From Vibrio marisflavi CECT 7928 (lineage in GTDB: Bacteria > Pseudomonadota > Gammaproteobacteria > Enterobacterales > Vibrionaceae), in contig NZ_CAKLDM010000002.1 of assembly GCF_921294215.1 (NCBI RefSeq), positions 2,418,001 to 2,482,000 on the forward strand: a DNA stretch of 64,000 nucleotides, written 5' to 3'. The notes beneath the pieces are model-generated. The model was given only the letters and a program-made list of their open reading frames with translations, had not been told where the DNA came from and did not search any database. Position 1 is the first letter of the stretch; every line of letters begins with the position of its first letter. A program made the position numbers and the translations under genes. Below are positions 1 through 8,781 of the stretch, one piece after another.

Positions 1-938
1 GATTTCATTTCCAGCAGTCGAGATTCCAAATATTTATTGCCCAACGCCTCAGCAGACAAAGCTAGAGATTGATTTAAAGGAACACCAGCTCTCAGCATAA
101 GTGCAAACGTGCGGGAAAACCTCGACAACTGCGCTCGATTAATGATTCCACCAACAATAGGAATTCTTAAACGAAAATGATCCCACCGTTCTCTACCGCG
201 AATGGTGTTGGTCCAAACCTTAAAGATGAAAATAAACGCTGCAAATAGGGCAATGAGAATCACCCATTGATTGACAAAGAAGTTAGAAGTAGCAATCAAC
301 ACTTGAGTTAGGAAAGGAAGCTCAACGCCAAAGCGTGCAAACATCGTCGCGAATTGAGGAATAACAAAAATGTTCAGAGCAAACATGGCAACGACGATAA
401 AAGTTATCACCAACACAGGGTATCGCATTGCAGTTTTGATTCGCTTACGTGTTTCCAACTCTTGTTCGTAGTAACCAGATAATTGCTCCAACGCTTCGTC
501 GAGACGTCCAGTATTCTCACCAACGTTTATCATTGATGTAAACAATGTGCTGAAGACTTTCGGGTGCATTTGCATCGCGCCAGAAAGGCTTCTTCCACTA
601 GAAAGCTCGGTACTGACATCTTCTAACGCGTCTTTCAGGCGTTTGTTAGTACAGTTTTGAGTTAACCCTTTCATTGAACGTAAAATTGGTATGCCTGCTT
701 TGGTCAAGCTAAAAAGCTGGCGACAAAAGATAACCAAAATTTCTAACGGAACCGAACGGGAAAAAAGTGTTGCTAGATCCAAAGCATTTTCAGAAGCTTG
801 CTTACCTTCCGCAATTTCAATCGGAATAACACCTTTGCTCATCAGTGTTTCAGCAGCAAGCTCTTGTGTTGCGGCTTCAACACTGCCAGAGGTTTTGCTT
901 CCATCCTGTTTTCTTCCTTGATAACGATAAACTGGCAT
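1..938 (-). CDS. mshG: MSHA pilus inner-membrane platform protein MshG, 3' part cut by window edge
   Basis: Reading from an ATG at 938 on the minus strand, the frame stays open to the window edge, giving about 312 N-terminal residues of a GspF/PilC-type protein. The start reads MPVYRYQGRK, the typical opening of this family, which contacts the assembly ATPase. A first T2SSF helical domain follows (IFCRQLFSLTKAGIPILRSM), then hydrophobic segments (VLVITFIVVAMFALNIFVIP and WVILIALFAAFIFIFKVW) and the beginning of the second T2SSF domain (RFSRTFALMLRAGVPLNQSL). In type IV pilus machines this protein is the inner-membrane platform on which the ATPase drives pilin polymerisation. It starts 15 bases after the mshE stop and is the last msh gene visible; the pilin genes mshBACD would lie beyond the left edge. 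The assignment rests on family features plus operon position. Confidence 0.93.
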   Translation of the reverse strand, partial: MPVYRYQGRKQDGSKTSGSVEAATQELAAETLMSKGVIPIEIAEGKQASENALDLATLFSRSVPLEILVIFCRQLFSLTKAGIPILRSMKGLTQNCTNKRLKDALEDVSTELSSGRSLSGAMQMHPKVFSTLFTSMINVGENTGRLDEALEQLSGYYEQELETRKRIKTAMRYPVLVITFIVVAMFALNIFVIPQFATMFARFGVELPFLTQVLIATSNFFVNQWVILIALFAAFIFIFKVWTNTIRGRERWDHFRLRIPIVGGIINRAQLSRFSRTFALMLRAGVPLNQSLALSAEALGNKYLESRLLEMK

Positions 939-953
939 CTATGTTCCACTCAA

Positions 954-2678
954 TTACATCAAAATGGCTTCAACGGACCCTGAACTATCACCCTCACCCA
1001 GATGCATTACTTCGTCCAAACTAATCACACCTTCTAAAGCTAGTTCCATAGCGGTGGCTAGCAGGGGCTTATACTGTTTAGAGTTTCTCGCGGACTCAGC
1101 GAAGGCCACCGCATTATTGTCTCGTAGAGCGTCCATCATAGAATGGTCTAGCTCGAGCATTTCGAACACACCTATACGGCCTCTATAGCCAGTCAAATTG
1201 CAGTTTTGGCAACCATTACCTTTGACAAAACTACTCGCTTTTTGGTTTGGAAATCTCATATCTAACCAGTGCAATCGAGCTTCATCTATCGAGTCTTGAG
1301 TCTTACAATCCGGGCATACTTTACGCACTAGTCTTTGAGCAATAACTGCCCTCACTGCACTTGCAACAAGGTAGCCAGGAGCCCCCATATCGATAAGACG
1401 CAGCGCACTATCTACTGCGTCATTTGTATGCAAGGTACTTAAAACCAAGTGACCCGTTAAAGCTGCTCGCAAGCCGATCTCTACCGTTTCTTGATCACGC
1501 ATCTCCCCGACCAAAATAATATCTGGATCTTGACGAAGAAATGTTCTCAAAACAGTAGAAAAAGTAAGATCGATTTTGGGGTTAACCTGCACTTGGTTGA
1601 TGCGAGGTAAACGGTATTCGACTGGGTCTTCTACGGTGATGATCTTCTTGGCTGGCTGATTGAGCTCCATTAGCGCACCGTATAAGGTGGTGGTTTTACC
1701 CGAACCTGTTGGCCCCGTGACAAGTATCATGCCGTGTGGCCGTTTTAGCTGCCCTCTAAACCTAACCAGCAAATCACTTGGAATACCTGACTCTTCTAAT
1801 TTCCGCACTCCCGTAGATTGATTGAGTAACCTCATTACTACAGATTCACCATGCTGAACGGGCATAGTGGACATACGAATATCAACAGATTGACCTTTAG
1901 AACGAATATTAAAACGGCCGTCCTGAGGTAGTCGCTTCTCTGATATGTCCAAATTTGCCATCAGCTTCAGTCTTAAAACGAGTGCAGATGCGATATTCAC
2001 TTCGTTAAGCAAAGTTTCATGCAAAATCCCATCAACCCGTTGGCGCAATCGAAGTACATTCGCGTCAGGCTCAATATGAATATCCGATGCTCCCACTTGA
2101 ACTGCATCTTCAAACAAAGAGTTGATTAACTTAACAACGGTAACCTCATCGCTATCGTCCTCTTCTGTATCAAAGTCGAACGCCTCGTTTGTTTCATGCT
2201 CTGCTTGCAGCTGCTCCGCAAATGATGCGATCTCTTTCGTACGGCGATAGTAGCGATCAAAAGCCTCTACTAACTGCTTTTCTGGAGCAATAGCAAACTC
2301 TATCGAGTATTGTGACAATTGACTGAGTAGCGACTCTTGTGCAAATAGATCAGCCGGATCGCTCATTGCGACACGCAAAGTCTCTCCGTTTTGGCCAAAT
2401 ACTAAAGCGCGTAACCTTCGAGCATGAACTTCAGGTAGCAACTGCACTGCATCAATATCAACTTGAGCTCGACCAAGATCGATAAGTGGCAGCGTTAATT
2501 GTTGAGACAAAAAGCTAAGCATCTGATGTTCAGATAGAAAACCAAGATCGATGAGTGTATCACCTAGCTTTCTGCCCGTTTGCTTTTGGCTTACTAGCGC
2601 TTCTTCCACTTGCTGCTCAGTTATGATGCCTTCTTCAACCAATAAGTCACCGAGCCTTTTACGCAGCTTAATTTGCAC
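954..2678 (-). CDS. mshE: MSHA pilus extension ATPase MshE with c-di-GMP-binding N-domain
   Basis: 574-residue GspE/PilB-type secretion ATPase that powers MSHA pilus extension. Residues about 8-31 and 37-60 form two tandem MshEN motifs (RLGDLLVEEG...Q and KLGDTLIDLG...Q), the module known in V. cholerae MshE to bind cyclic di-GMP. The ATPase domain has Walker A GPTGSGKTTT near residue 321, Walker B DIILVGEMRD near 390 and the His box STLHTNDA shortly after. CPDC (about 454) and CQNC (about 489) form the tetracysteine zinc site of this family. The start is GTG at 2678, preceded by a full AAGGAGG Shine-Dalgarno; the gene overlaps the end of mshN by 11 bases, so translation is probably coupled. 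Pilus extension is therefore likely controlled by c-di-GMP, an inference from the intact motifs. Confidence 0.97.
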   Translation of the reverse strand: MQIKLRKRLGDLLVEEGIITEQQVEEALVSQKQTGRKLGDTLIDLGFLSEHQMLSFLSQQLTLPLIDLGRAQVDIDAVQLLPEVHARRLRALVFGQNGETLRVAMSDPADLFAQESLLSQLSQYSIEFAIAPEKQLVEAFDRYYRRTKEIASFAEQLQAEHETNEAFDFDTEEDDSDEVTVVKLINSLFEDAVQVGASDIHIEPDANVLRLRQRVDGILHETLLNEVNIASALVLRLKLMANLDISEKRLPQDGRFNIRSKGQSVDIRMSTMPVQHGESVVMRLLNQSTGVRKLEESGIPSDLLVRFRGQLKRPHGMILVTGPTGSGKTTTLYGALMELNQPAKKIITVEDPVEYRLPRINQVQVNPKIDLTFSTVLRTFLRQDPDIILVGEMRDQETVEIGLRAALTGHLVLSTLHTNDAVDSALRLIDMGAPGYLVASAVRAVIAQRLVRKVCPDCKTQDSIDEARLHWLDMRFPNQKASSFVKGNGCQNCNLTGYRGRIGVFEMLELDHSMMDALRDNNAVAFAESARNSKQYKPLLATAMELALEGVISLDEVMHLGEGDSSGSVEAILM

Positions 2679-3879
2679 TTGAGCCTCCTTCGAGTGAGCT
2701 TAGAAGTTTGAGCCGTTCACGAATAAATTTCTGCGAGCTTTTAGAAATCCCGACTCTAGTCAAAGCATTTTGATAAGATTTGCTGGCACTTTTCATATCC
2801 AAGTTGCGTTCTTGCTGTATTGCTAAGCCTAACCACCAGCGTCCGTTGCTACTGTCTTGTGTCACCAGCATCTGATACGTTTCTAATGCCACTGCATCTT
2901 GGTTGTTTTTCTGAGCCAATGCTGCTCGTAAAGAAAGATAAGGCGTTGTAGGGTTAGCAGGCAAATAAACTAAAGGAACCAATGCAGCCTCAGCTCTATC
3001 TTCTTTAAGTAACAATTTGGCCAATGCCAATCTAAGATTCTCACCGCTCTTATTCAGCTGTATTCCTTGCTGCAATAGCTCGAACGCTTTTCTCGCATCT
3101 CCTCGACCGTAATAAAGGGCCGCAAGCTTTTGCCTCACAACTTCGTCAGTTGGAACATAACGCAGCGCAGCAGAGTACTCTTTCAAGGCACCTTTAATGT
3201 TGTTGGCATCGAGCGCTTTTTGTGCCTCTTCAATCGCTTTATCAGCTAACTGCCTATGCGTTAGCTCGACATGCTCAATTACAAAGCCATCCGTAGGTGT
3301 AGTAATGGTTGTTTTTTTTGTAGCAGGAGCTACAGCTGGAGTTATTGCTTGAACTGGAGGTACTTGAGTGGCTTGTGATTGAGCAGGTTTTACCGCACTT
3401 GCTGTTTGGGTCGCCTTGGTTTGTTTCGCTGTCTCTTTTGGTGAAACAACATGTGGTTTCACCGCCTTCTTAGGCTGGATCGGTGCAACCTCTTTCGCAG
3501 TATATACCGTAGCTACATCAGGAGTAGCAACAATCGTTGGAGAAGAGGCTGGCATAGGCTTAGCAGTACCTTCAGCTGTTTTTTCACTGGTGACATTCGC
3601 CACTATTTTCGTTTTTTCTTCAGCCGATTCTGGTTTTTCTGTCGCTTGGTGTTCTACAGCTTGAACCGTTTTATTTGTAGCCTGAGAATGATTGCCCGAT
3701 TCATTTTGAGAAGCCACAAACGCCCAGCCTCCAACCGCTAGCAATAAGCTCGAAACACCGACTGTCCAAGGCCATATTTTGAATTGCCTAATAGGCTTAA
3801 CTTCAATGCGCTCGATCTGGCTTGTCGCACTATTGTCTTTCTCTGTTAACTTCGAAAGAGCATCATTAATCGTACTCAT
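2668..3879 (-). CDS. mshN: MSHA biogenesis protein MshN (TPR protein)
   Basis: 403 residues. A short cytoplasmic segment (about 1-33) is followed by one membrane anchor (about residues 36-54, IWPWTVGVSSLLLAVGGWAF). Then comes a long Ala/Pro/Lys/Thr-rich, low-complexity periplasmic stretch (about 60-200) and a C-terminal tetratricopeptide region (about 210-390, for example the KAIEEAQKALDANNIKGALK and RLALAKLLLKEDRAEAALVP helices). The layout matches MshN, thought to be a periplasmic scaffold of the MSHA machine, but its precise job is not established. The start ATG overlaps the mshM stop as ATGA, and its own end overlaps mshE, placing it firmly inside the operon. The linker is poorly conserved in general, so identification depends mainly on architecture and synteny. 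Confidence 0.92.
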   Translation of the reverse strand: MSTINDALSKLTEKDNSATSQIERIEVKPIRQFKIWPWTVGVSSLLLAVGGWAFVASQNESGNHSQATNKTVQAVEHQATEKPESAEEKTKIVANVTSEKTAEGTAKPMPASSPTIVATPDVATVYTAKEVAPIQPKKAVKPHVVSPKETAKQTKATQTASAVKPAQSQATQVPPVQAITPAVAPATKKTTITTPTDGFVIEHVELTHRQLADKAIEEAQKALDANNIKGALKEYSAALRYVPTDEVVRQKLAALYYGRGDARKAFELLQQGIQLNKSGENLRLALAKLLLKEDRAEAALVPLVYLPANPTTPYLSLRAALAQKNNQDAVALETYQMLVTQDSSNGRWWLGLAIQQERNLDMKSASKSYQNALTRVGISKSSQKFIRERLKLLSSLEGGSSAN

Positions 3880-4721
3880 CCACTACTCCATCCCCATAGC
3901 AGCGGTGATTTAAATTTTGGCTTACGACTATCAAAAGTGTCATGAATGGCAGAATAAAGATGCAAATTTGTCACGCGCCTTTCACCACTACTAAAGGCCA
4001 GCACTAATGTTTTATGACAAATTTGGTTAATAAGCCTAGGTATGCCATGACTTGCCTTCCACACCGCCTTCTTTTGGCTAAGGCTAAAAAGTTTTTCAGA
4101 CACAGAAGACTTGGTTAAACGACTCTCGATATAGGCAACAGTTTCTTCTAGAGATAACGGCCTAAGGTTAGCCGAAAAAGTGATTCTCTGGCGAAACTGG
4201 CGAAGATGATGCTGCTCTAAACGCCTATCTAACTCTGGCTGACCGAGCAATACAATACTAAGCAACTTGTCATGCTCTGTTTCTAAGTTTCCAAATAGCC
4301 TAAGGACTTCTAGGGCTTCATCCTCTAGCGCCTGCGCTTCATCGACAATGACAACCACTTTTTGCCCTGAACTCGTCACTTCGATAAGTTTCTTCTGAAT
4401 ATCATCAACAATAGACGCTGGATTCGTGACATCAAGGGAAAGCTCAGATGCGACCGACTGCCTTAACTCTGCACCTGTTAGCGCTGAGTTAGGTAAGTAG
4501 ACTAACTGAACCGTATTTTCCAAATGCCGAACTAACATTCGGCATACCATCGTTTTACCTGTCCCAACTTCTCCAGTGACCTTTATTACGCCTTCTCCCA
4601 TATCTAGGGCAGCATTAACCGTTTGAATAGCCTCGTAGTGCGGGGCTAAGCCAACAAATAACTCTGTATTGGGCGTAAGGTGAAAGGGGTACTGCGTAAA
4701 TCCAAAATGGCTGAGATACAT
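3876..4721 (-). CDS. mshM: MSHA biogenesis ATPase MshM (ExeA/GspA-like AAA)
   Basis: 281-residue AAA-type ATPase of the ExeA/GspA group. The N-terminus MYLSHFGFTQYPFHLTPN is the family signature; Walker A is GEVGTGKTMVCR (about residues 45-56), Walker B VVVIVDEAQAL (about 122-132), followed by a LLGQPELDRRL sensor segment and a LRQFRQRI arginine-finger region. ExeA relatives help insert or assemble secretins through the cell wall; here the adjacent gene mshL encodes the secretin, so MshM probably assists its placement (inference). Unlike ExeA it lacks a long C-terminal periplasmic peptidoglycan-binding part. It sits 5 bases after mshL and overlaps mshN by four bases. Confidence 0.93.
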   Translation of the reverse strand: MYLSHFGFTQYPFHLTPNTELFVGLAPHYEAIQTVNAALDMGEGVIKVTGEVGTGKTMVCRMLVRHLENTVQLVYLPNSALTGAELRQSVASELSLDVTNPASIVDDIQKKLIEVTSSGQKVVVIVDEAQALEDEALEVLRLFGNLETEHDKLLSIVLLGQPELDRRLEQHHLRQFRQRITFSANLRPLSLEETVAYIESRLTKSSVSEKLFSLSQKKAVWKASHGIPRLINQICHKTLVLAFSSGERRVTNLHLYSAIHDTFDSRKPKFKSPLLWGWSSG

Positions 4722-4726
4722 AATCG

Positions 4727-6340
4727 TTACTTCGCCTCAGGGAACCAGTCGTTAAGTAAACCCTGAGAGCGCTCCAGTTCCTTTTGCCACGTGTTCACAC
4801 CAACAACCGTTGGCTTCAATAAAATCACAAGCTCAGTTTTCTGAGTGTATTCAGATACATTTCTAAACAAGTGACCTAACCCCGGAAGATCGCCTAAAAA
4901 TGGGATTTTAGACACCTCGTTTGAAACATTGGTCTTCATCAAGCCACCAATAACCACAACATCTCCATCTTGAGCACGGATGACAGAATCTGACTCTCGA
5001 ACGGAGCTCAGAGCGAGTGGCAACGTAATCGTGTCAGAACCATAGGTAATGCTTTTATCTTGATCTTCGACTTCGATAACCGCTGGATGAACGTGCAAAA
5101 TGACATTTCCTTGCTCATCGATTTGCGGTGTGACGTCCAACGAGATACCGGAGAAAAATGGGGTCAACTCGATATCAAATGTGGTTTCAGTGTCAGTTCC
5201 GCTGTAAACAACGCTAGAAACATCTGTGACAAAATATTCATCAGTACCAACTTTTATCACTGCCTTTTGGTTATTTGCTGCAGTAACTCTAGGGCTAGAT
5301 AATACGTTTACATCACCCTGTGTTTGCATAAAACTCAAAACACCAGAGAAAGTGCCATCTGAAACGGTAATGTTAGTCTGGCCATTTAGCAGCGTGCCGA
5401 TATCATCCAACCCCGGCAGGGTTGAGGCACCTAGCCTTTCAATCACCACTTTTCCATCCCCAAGAGATAAGTTTGACCAGTTAATTCCTTGCTGATAGCC
5501 ATCACTCAAAGTGACTTCGATTATTTTCGCCTCTAGAATTACTTGGCGGTGCATACGCTGCTGAGAAACTCCTAAAAAGTTTCGTACTTGGCGTATTTCG
5601 TCAGGAAATGCTCTAACTGTGACTAAGCTAGCTTGCGGAACTACAACAACACTTTGACCTTTGCCAGAGCCGATTAGTTCTTGAATCGCGGTTTTGAGTT
5701 GTGGCCAAAAGTCGCTTTCACTCACCGTTTCAATCTCAGTTCCTCCATTTGAAGAAGTTGAGGAAGAGCTTGATGACGAATCACCAGAAGAAGATGTAGA
5801 GCTGCTGGAGTTGTTAGTCGTAATGGTACTGGTACTAATTGAAGTCAGTGAGCGGCCACTTCGCTTAAACTGGATGTAATCAACAGGGATGCTGACTGTT
5901 CTTAACCCTGCTGGGAATACTTGGATGACATTACCTGCTTTTTCAATATCAAACCCATAGATATCGCGCACAACGGAGAATACCTCATCCAGCGTTACGT
6001 CTGACAAGTTGACGGTAATATTGCCACTTACTTCAGGGTGGATGGCAATACTGTACTGGGTTCCTTTGACCAAACTCGTGAAAAAGGCCTTGGCATCGAT
6101 TCCATCAGCTTTAATGTTGTAGCGTTTGATCGTTTCCGATTCTGTTGAAGCGCTTTGACTTAAGTCAGGCATCAAGTCAGCCTCTACAGAGGGTGGGAGC
6201 TTGTCGAGGTTATGATGGCTAGATTCAGCGACCGCTTGCTTTAGAGCATGTTTAGCCTCCACAGGGTCCCGATGGCCTAGCCCCATAGTGCATCCAATCA
6301 ATAATATAGAACTAACAAAAACTATTAGATATCTATACAT
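4727..6340 (-). CDS. mshL: MSHA outer-membrane secretin MshL
   Basis: 537-residue secretin that forms the outer-membrane channel for the MSHA pilus. It begins with a lipoprotein signal peptide ending in the lipobox LIGC (Cys at about residue 17). An STN/N-domain follows (about 75-150, IKADGIDAKAFFTSLVKGTQ and a short-repeat GNITVNLSDVTLDEVF). The C-terminal half is the secretin beta-barrel with VLSSPRVTAANNQKAVIKVG and the terminal VVIGGLMKTN...KIPFLGDLPGLGHLF motif. Between the N-domains lies a low-complexity run of Ser/Thr/Asn at about residues 165-200. Its length is close to that of other MshL proteins. It is flanked by mshK (14 bases) and mshM (5 bases). Confidence 0.96.
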   Translation of the reverse strand: MYRYLIVFVSSILLIGCTMGLGHRDPVEAKHALKQAVAESSHHNLDKLPPSVEADLMPDLSQSASTESETIKRYNIKADGIDAKAFFTSLVKGTQYSIAIHPEVSGNITVNLSDVTLDEVFSVVRDIYGFDIEKAGNVIQVFPAGLRTVSIPVDYIQFKRSGRSLTSISTSTITTNNSSSSTSSSGDSSSSSSSTSSNGGTEIETVSESDFWPQLKTAIQELIGSGKGQSVVVVPQASLVTVRAFPDEIRQVRNFLGVSQQRMHRQVILEAKIIEVTLSDGYQQGINWSNLSLGDGKVVIERLGASTLPGLDDIGTLLNGQTNITVSDGTFSGVLSFMQTQGDVNVLSSPRVTAANNQKAVIKVGTDEYFVTDVSSVVYSGTDTETTFDIELTPFFSGISLDVTPQIDEQGNVILHVHPAVIEVEDQDKSITYGSDTITLPLALSSVRESDSVIRAQDGDVVVIGGLMKTNVSNEVSKIPFLGDLPGLGHLFRNVSEYTQKTELVILLKPTVVGVNTWQKELERSQGLLNDWFPEAK

Positions 6341-6354
6341 TTATAGTGATTACC

Positions 6355-6684
6355 TTAATCCTTTATGCTTAAAGGAAACAACTTTAGTTTCCACTGCTTT
6401 CCTTGGCTTGATATCGTTACCGAATCCTGTCCAACTGATTTAACGACGTAACGACCAATTCTGTCATTTGTTTTTACTACACGGTTATCGAGCGTTGCGT
6501 AGCACTTCCCTTGATCTTCACACATAATACTTTGTAGCTTAGGCAACACGACTGACTCTTGCTTACCCTTTTCTTCCACTTCCTTTGGTTTTACCCAGCC
6601 TAAAGGAGCTGTAGGGTCTTTCGCTGCTGACCAAGCAGCAGGCATAATTGTTAGTGCAAGAAACAACATCAGCCACTTAACCAC
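6355..6684 (-). CDS. mshK: MSHA biogenesis protein MshK
   Basis: 109-residue small periplasmic protein with an N-terminal signal sequence (MVKWLMLFLALTIMPAAWSA). The mature part carries a KDPTAPLGW motif and a short beta-rich domain (RVVKTNDRIGRYVVKSVGQD) resembling the pilotin/PilP-like or GspC-like homology region proteins that link inner-membrane complexes to secretins. Its role as an MSHA assembly factor is inferred from position. The start is GTG at 6684, chosen because AGGAG stands 7 bases upstream; it overlaps the last codons of mshJ by 8 bases. One Cys pair (CEDQGKC) could form a disulfide. Confidence 0.9.
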   Translation of the reverse strand: MVKWLMLFLALTIMPAAWSAAKDPTAPLGWVKPKEVEEKGKQESVVLPKLQSIMCEDQGKCYATLDNRVVKTNDRIGRYVVKSVGQDSVTISSQGKQWKLKLFPLSIKD

Positions 6685-7327
6685 CGATAAACTCCTGCCT
6701 CGTCCCTAGCGTATAAACTTGAATCACTAAGCGTGCTGTCGGGTACTCCTCAACTGTGTATTGAAAACTGCGCCAGTAATATTTAACAGGTAACGCCTCC
6801 AATGCTTGCAGATAACTCAGTATCGAAAAGTAATTGCCCGTTACCTCTAAACGAATCGGGTGTAAGTAATAACCAGTATATTGGCTAGACTCTTTGTCTT
6901 TAGTGATCGGTTCAGCTTTGAGTGACTCCATCGACACTAAATTGACTCCCTTAGTATCCCTTAGCACCTTCTCCAACAGTTGCGCCATTTGAGTTGGAGA
7001 GATCAAATTCTCAATTATTTTTGAAAGCTGCAGCGAAAGCTGTTGGCTTTGTTTTAGAAGCCTTTTAAGCTCTGTATTAATGTCTTGGTTCGGGTCACCT
7101 TTCAATTTTGCTTTTGCAAAACGAATATCTTTGTTGAGCGACTTAATTTTCTTTTCTGCAACAAGCACTTTTTTATCTGATGCCTGTTTTAATTCTATGG
7201 CAGGTTCCAAAATAATTGAGAATAACAGTAGGGAAACGCCGACCAGCCCACAAAAACCTACGAGCAACTTCTCTCTGTGAGTCATTTGAGAGAATTTTTC
7301 CGAAACAGACTGCCAGTACTGTATCAT
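6677..7327 (-). CDS. mshJ: MSHA biogenesis protein MshJ (PilO/GspM-like)
   Basis: 216 residues with one transmembrane helix near the N-terminus (about 22-43, LLVGFCGLVGVSLLLFSIIL) followed by a coiled-coil stretch (about 44-105, rich in Lys/Gln/Leu) and a small ferredoxin-like C-domain. This is the architecture of PilO/GspM proteins, which form the inner-membrane alignment complex with PilN/GspL-type partners. MshI, the preceding gene, carries the corresponding PilM/PilN-like parts. The ATG at 7325-7327 overlaps the mshI stop by one base (TGATG), implying translational coupling. Confidence 0.9.
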   Translation of the reverse strand: MIQYWQSVSEKFSQMTHREKLLVGFCGLVGVSLLLFSIILEPAIELKQASDKKVLVAEKKIKSLNKDIRFAKAKLKGDPNQDINTELKRLLKQSQQLSLQLSKIIENLISPTQMAQLLEKVLRDTKGVNLVSMESLKAEPITKDKESSQYTGYYLHPIRLEVTGNYFSILSYLQALEALPVKYYWRSFQYTVEEYPTARLVIQVYTLGTRQEFIGG

Positions 7328-8769
7328 CAGTTGCCTCCTTCTTTAGACTTGAGTTCAAAGGAGATGAGTTTTTGATCATTGCGGCTTATTTTTAATTTTT
7401 CGAACGTCCTTCCTACTAAATTAAGTTCTGACTTAAATTGGTTTATCCAGCTGGGAATAGAGTCTGCACTACGTGCTAACCCGGTTATGTCCAACTTACG
7501 TGAATCCATGACAATAGAACTAAGAGAGATATCGTCTCGGCCAATTTCAGCTAGAGACTTCATGACTCCTGAATATCCTAACTGCTGAGATTCATCATAC
7601 TCACCCACAGCTTTGAGTGAGTCTTTTTTGGATTGAATTTCCATCTTCAGCCGAGAAACTGCAGCTACTTTGTCTGCCGCTGGTTTATGTTTTTGCAGCT
7701 TAGCTTGAAGACGAATAAGCTGGTTGGATAGAATTGTTTCTTGAGACTTGTAGCTCGCGAGTGAACTCTCAAGTTGAGAGTTCTGATAACTGAAAAATAA
7801 TGTTGCTGTCCCAACAATCGCAGCCACAATACACCAACTAGCTAACACATTTCCTAAGGTTAAATATTCCGTTTTCGGCTTTAGGTGCTGCGGGTATAGG
7901 TTGATATAATTGCTCAGCAACATATCTGAGCCAGACACCAATAAACTGCCACTATCTGTGTTTTCTTCCGTTAAAGGCGTGACTTTCACACTGACTCTTT
8001 CACTTAATTCAGCAGCAAGAGACGTGTTGTCCTCTTTATCACAATAAACAAGTAAATGGTGCAGTGACGTACCTTTTAGCTGAGATGAAAGGTAGTCAAT
8101 CGAGCGTTGCAGCTCCAGCGCTGCACCATCTAACGCCAGTCCACTACTTGCAGGGCCAGACAATGGATGGGAAATGCCTCTGAGGGTACGATGAAAAACA
8201 CACTTTTTGTTGATATAGGCACGCAGCTGATAATTGCCATGCAAACTTCTTTGTAACAATAAAAAATTACTAAGATCACCTGCCAGAAGTCCCCATAGAT
8301 CTTCTTCAATTAATACTCGACCTAATGAATGCCCGAGGCTAATTGCAATTTGATTGAGGTTTAGAATGAGAGATTTAGATACGGTATATACTTCAAGCTT
8401 ATTGGTGTTTGGCAGTTCAAACGCATCTGCGACCAAATCAGCAACCCGATCTGTGGTCAAATCTTTTAAGAGAAATGGCAATGCAGTATTCCATTCTTCT
8501 TTAGGCAGGTTTGGCTTATCAATTTGATAGTCTTGATATAAACCGGGATGCAAAATCACATCCAGTACAACTTTTTGAGAAAGCTTCTCTAAAACGCTTT
8601 GCAGAATAGGTAGCCAATCTCCATCTTGGCCGATCGATACTTTTTCTGGAAGTTCAACAATGGGAGCATTGGAAGAAAAGTAGATAGCATGAAGCTGCAC
8701 AACTGCATTTACATGCAATTGCCCAGCCTTCTGAGACTTGATCCTTTCTATGAGTGACGTCAATTCCAT
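7327..8769 (-). CDS. mshI: MSHA biogenesis protein MshI (PilM/PilN-like)
   Basis: 480-residue bitopic protein. About 300 N-terminal residues resemble the actin-like PilM/GspL cytoplasmic domain. A single transmembrane helix lies at about residues 308-328 (LASWCIVAAIVGTATLFFSY), then a coiled coil (SLASYKSQETILSNQLIRLQ) and a PilN-like periplasmic domain (about 385-478). It therefore looks like a PilM-PilN fusion, the form usual for MshI. It probably links the cytoplasmic ATPase to the periplasmic ring together with MshJ. It is 12 bases downstream of mshH and overlaps mshJ by one base. Confidence 0.92.
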   Translation of the reverse strand: MELTSLIERIKSQKAGQLHVNAVVQLHAIYFSSNAPIVELPEKVSIGQDGDWLPILQSVLEKLSQKVVLDVILHPGLYQDYQIDKPNLPKEEWNTALPFLLKDLTTDRVADLVADAFELPNTNKLEVYTVSKSLILNLNQIAISLGHSLGRVLIEEDLWGLLAGDLSNFLLLQRSLHGNYQLRAYINKKCVFHRTLRGISHPLSGPASSGLALDGAALELQRSIDYLSSQLKGTSLHHLLVYCDKEDNTSLAAELSERVSVKVTPLTEENTDSGSLLVSGSDMLLSNYINLYPQHLKPKTEYLTLGNVLASWCIVAAIVGTATLFFSYQNSQLESSLASYKSQETILSNQLIRLQAKLQKHKPAADKVAAVSRLKMEIQSKKDSLKAVGEYDESQQLGYSGVMKSLAEIGRDDISLSSIVMDSRKLDITGLARSADSIPSWINQFKSELNLVGRTFEKLKISRNDQKLISFELKSKEGGN

Positions 8770-8781
8770 TGATACTCGCCG

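Noticed and set aside
5694..5879. Acidic Glu/Leu-rich frame antisense to mshL
   Set aside because: It is the complement of the Ser-rich low-complexity codons of MshL.
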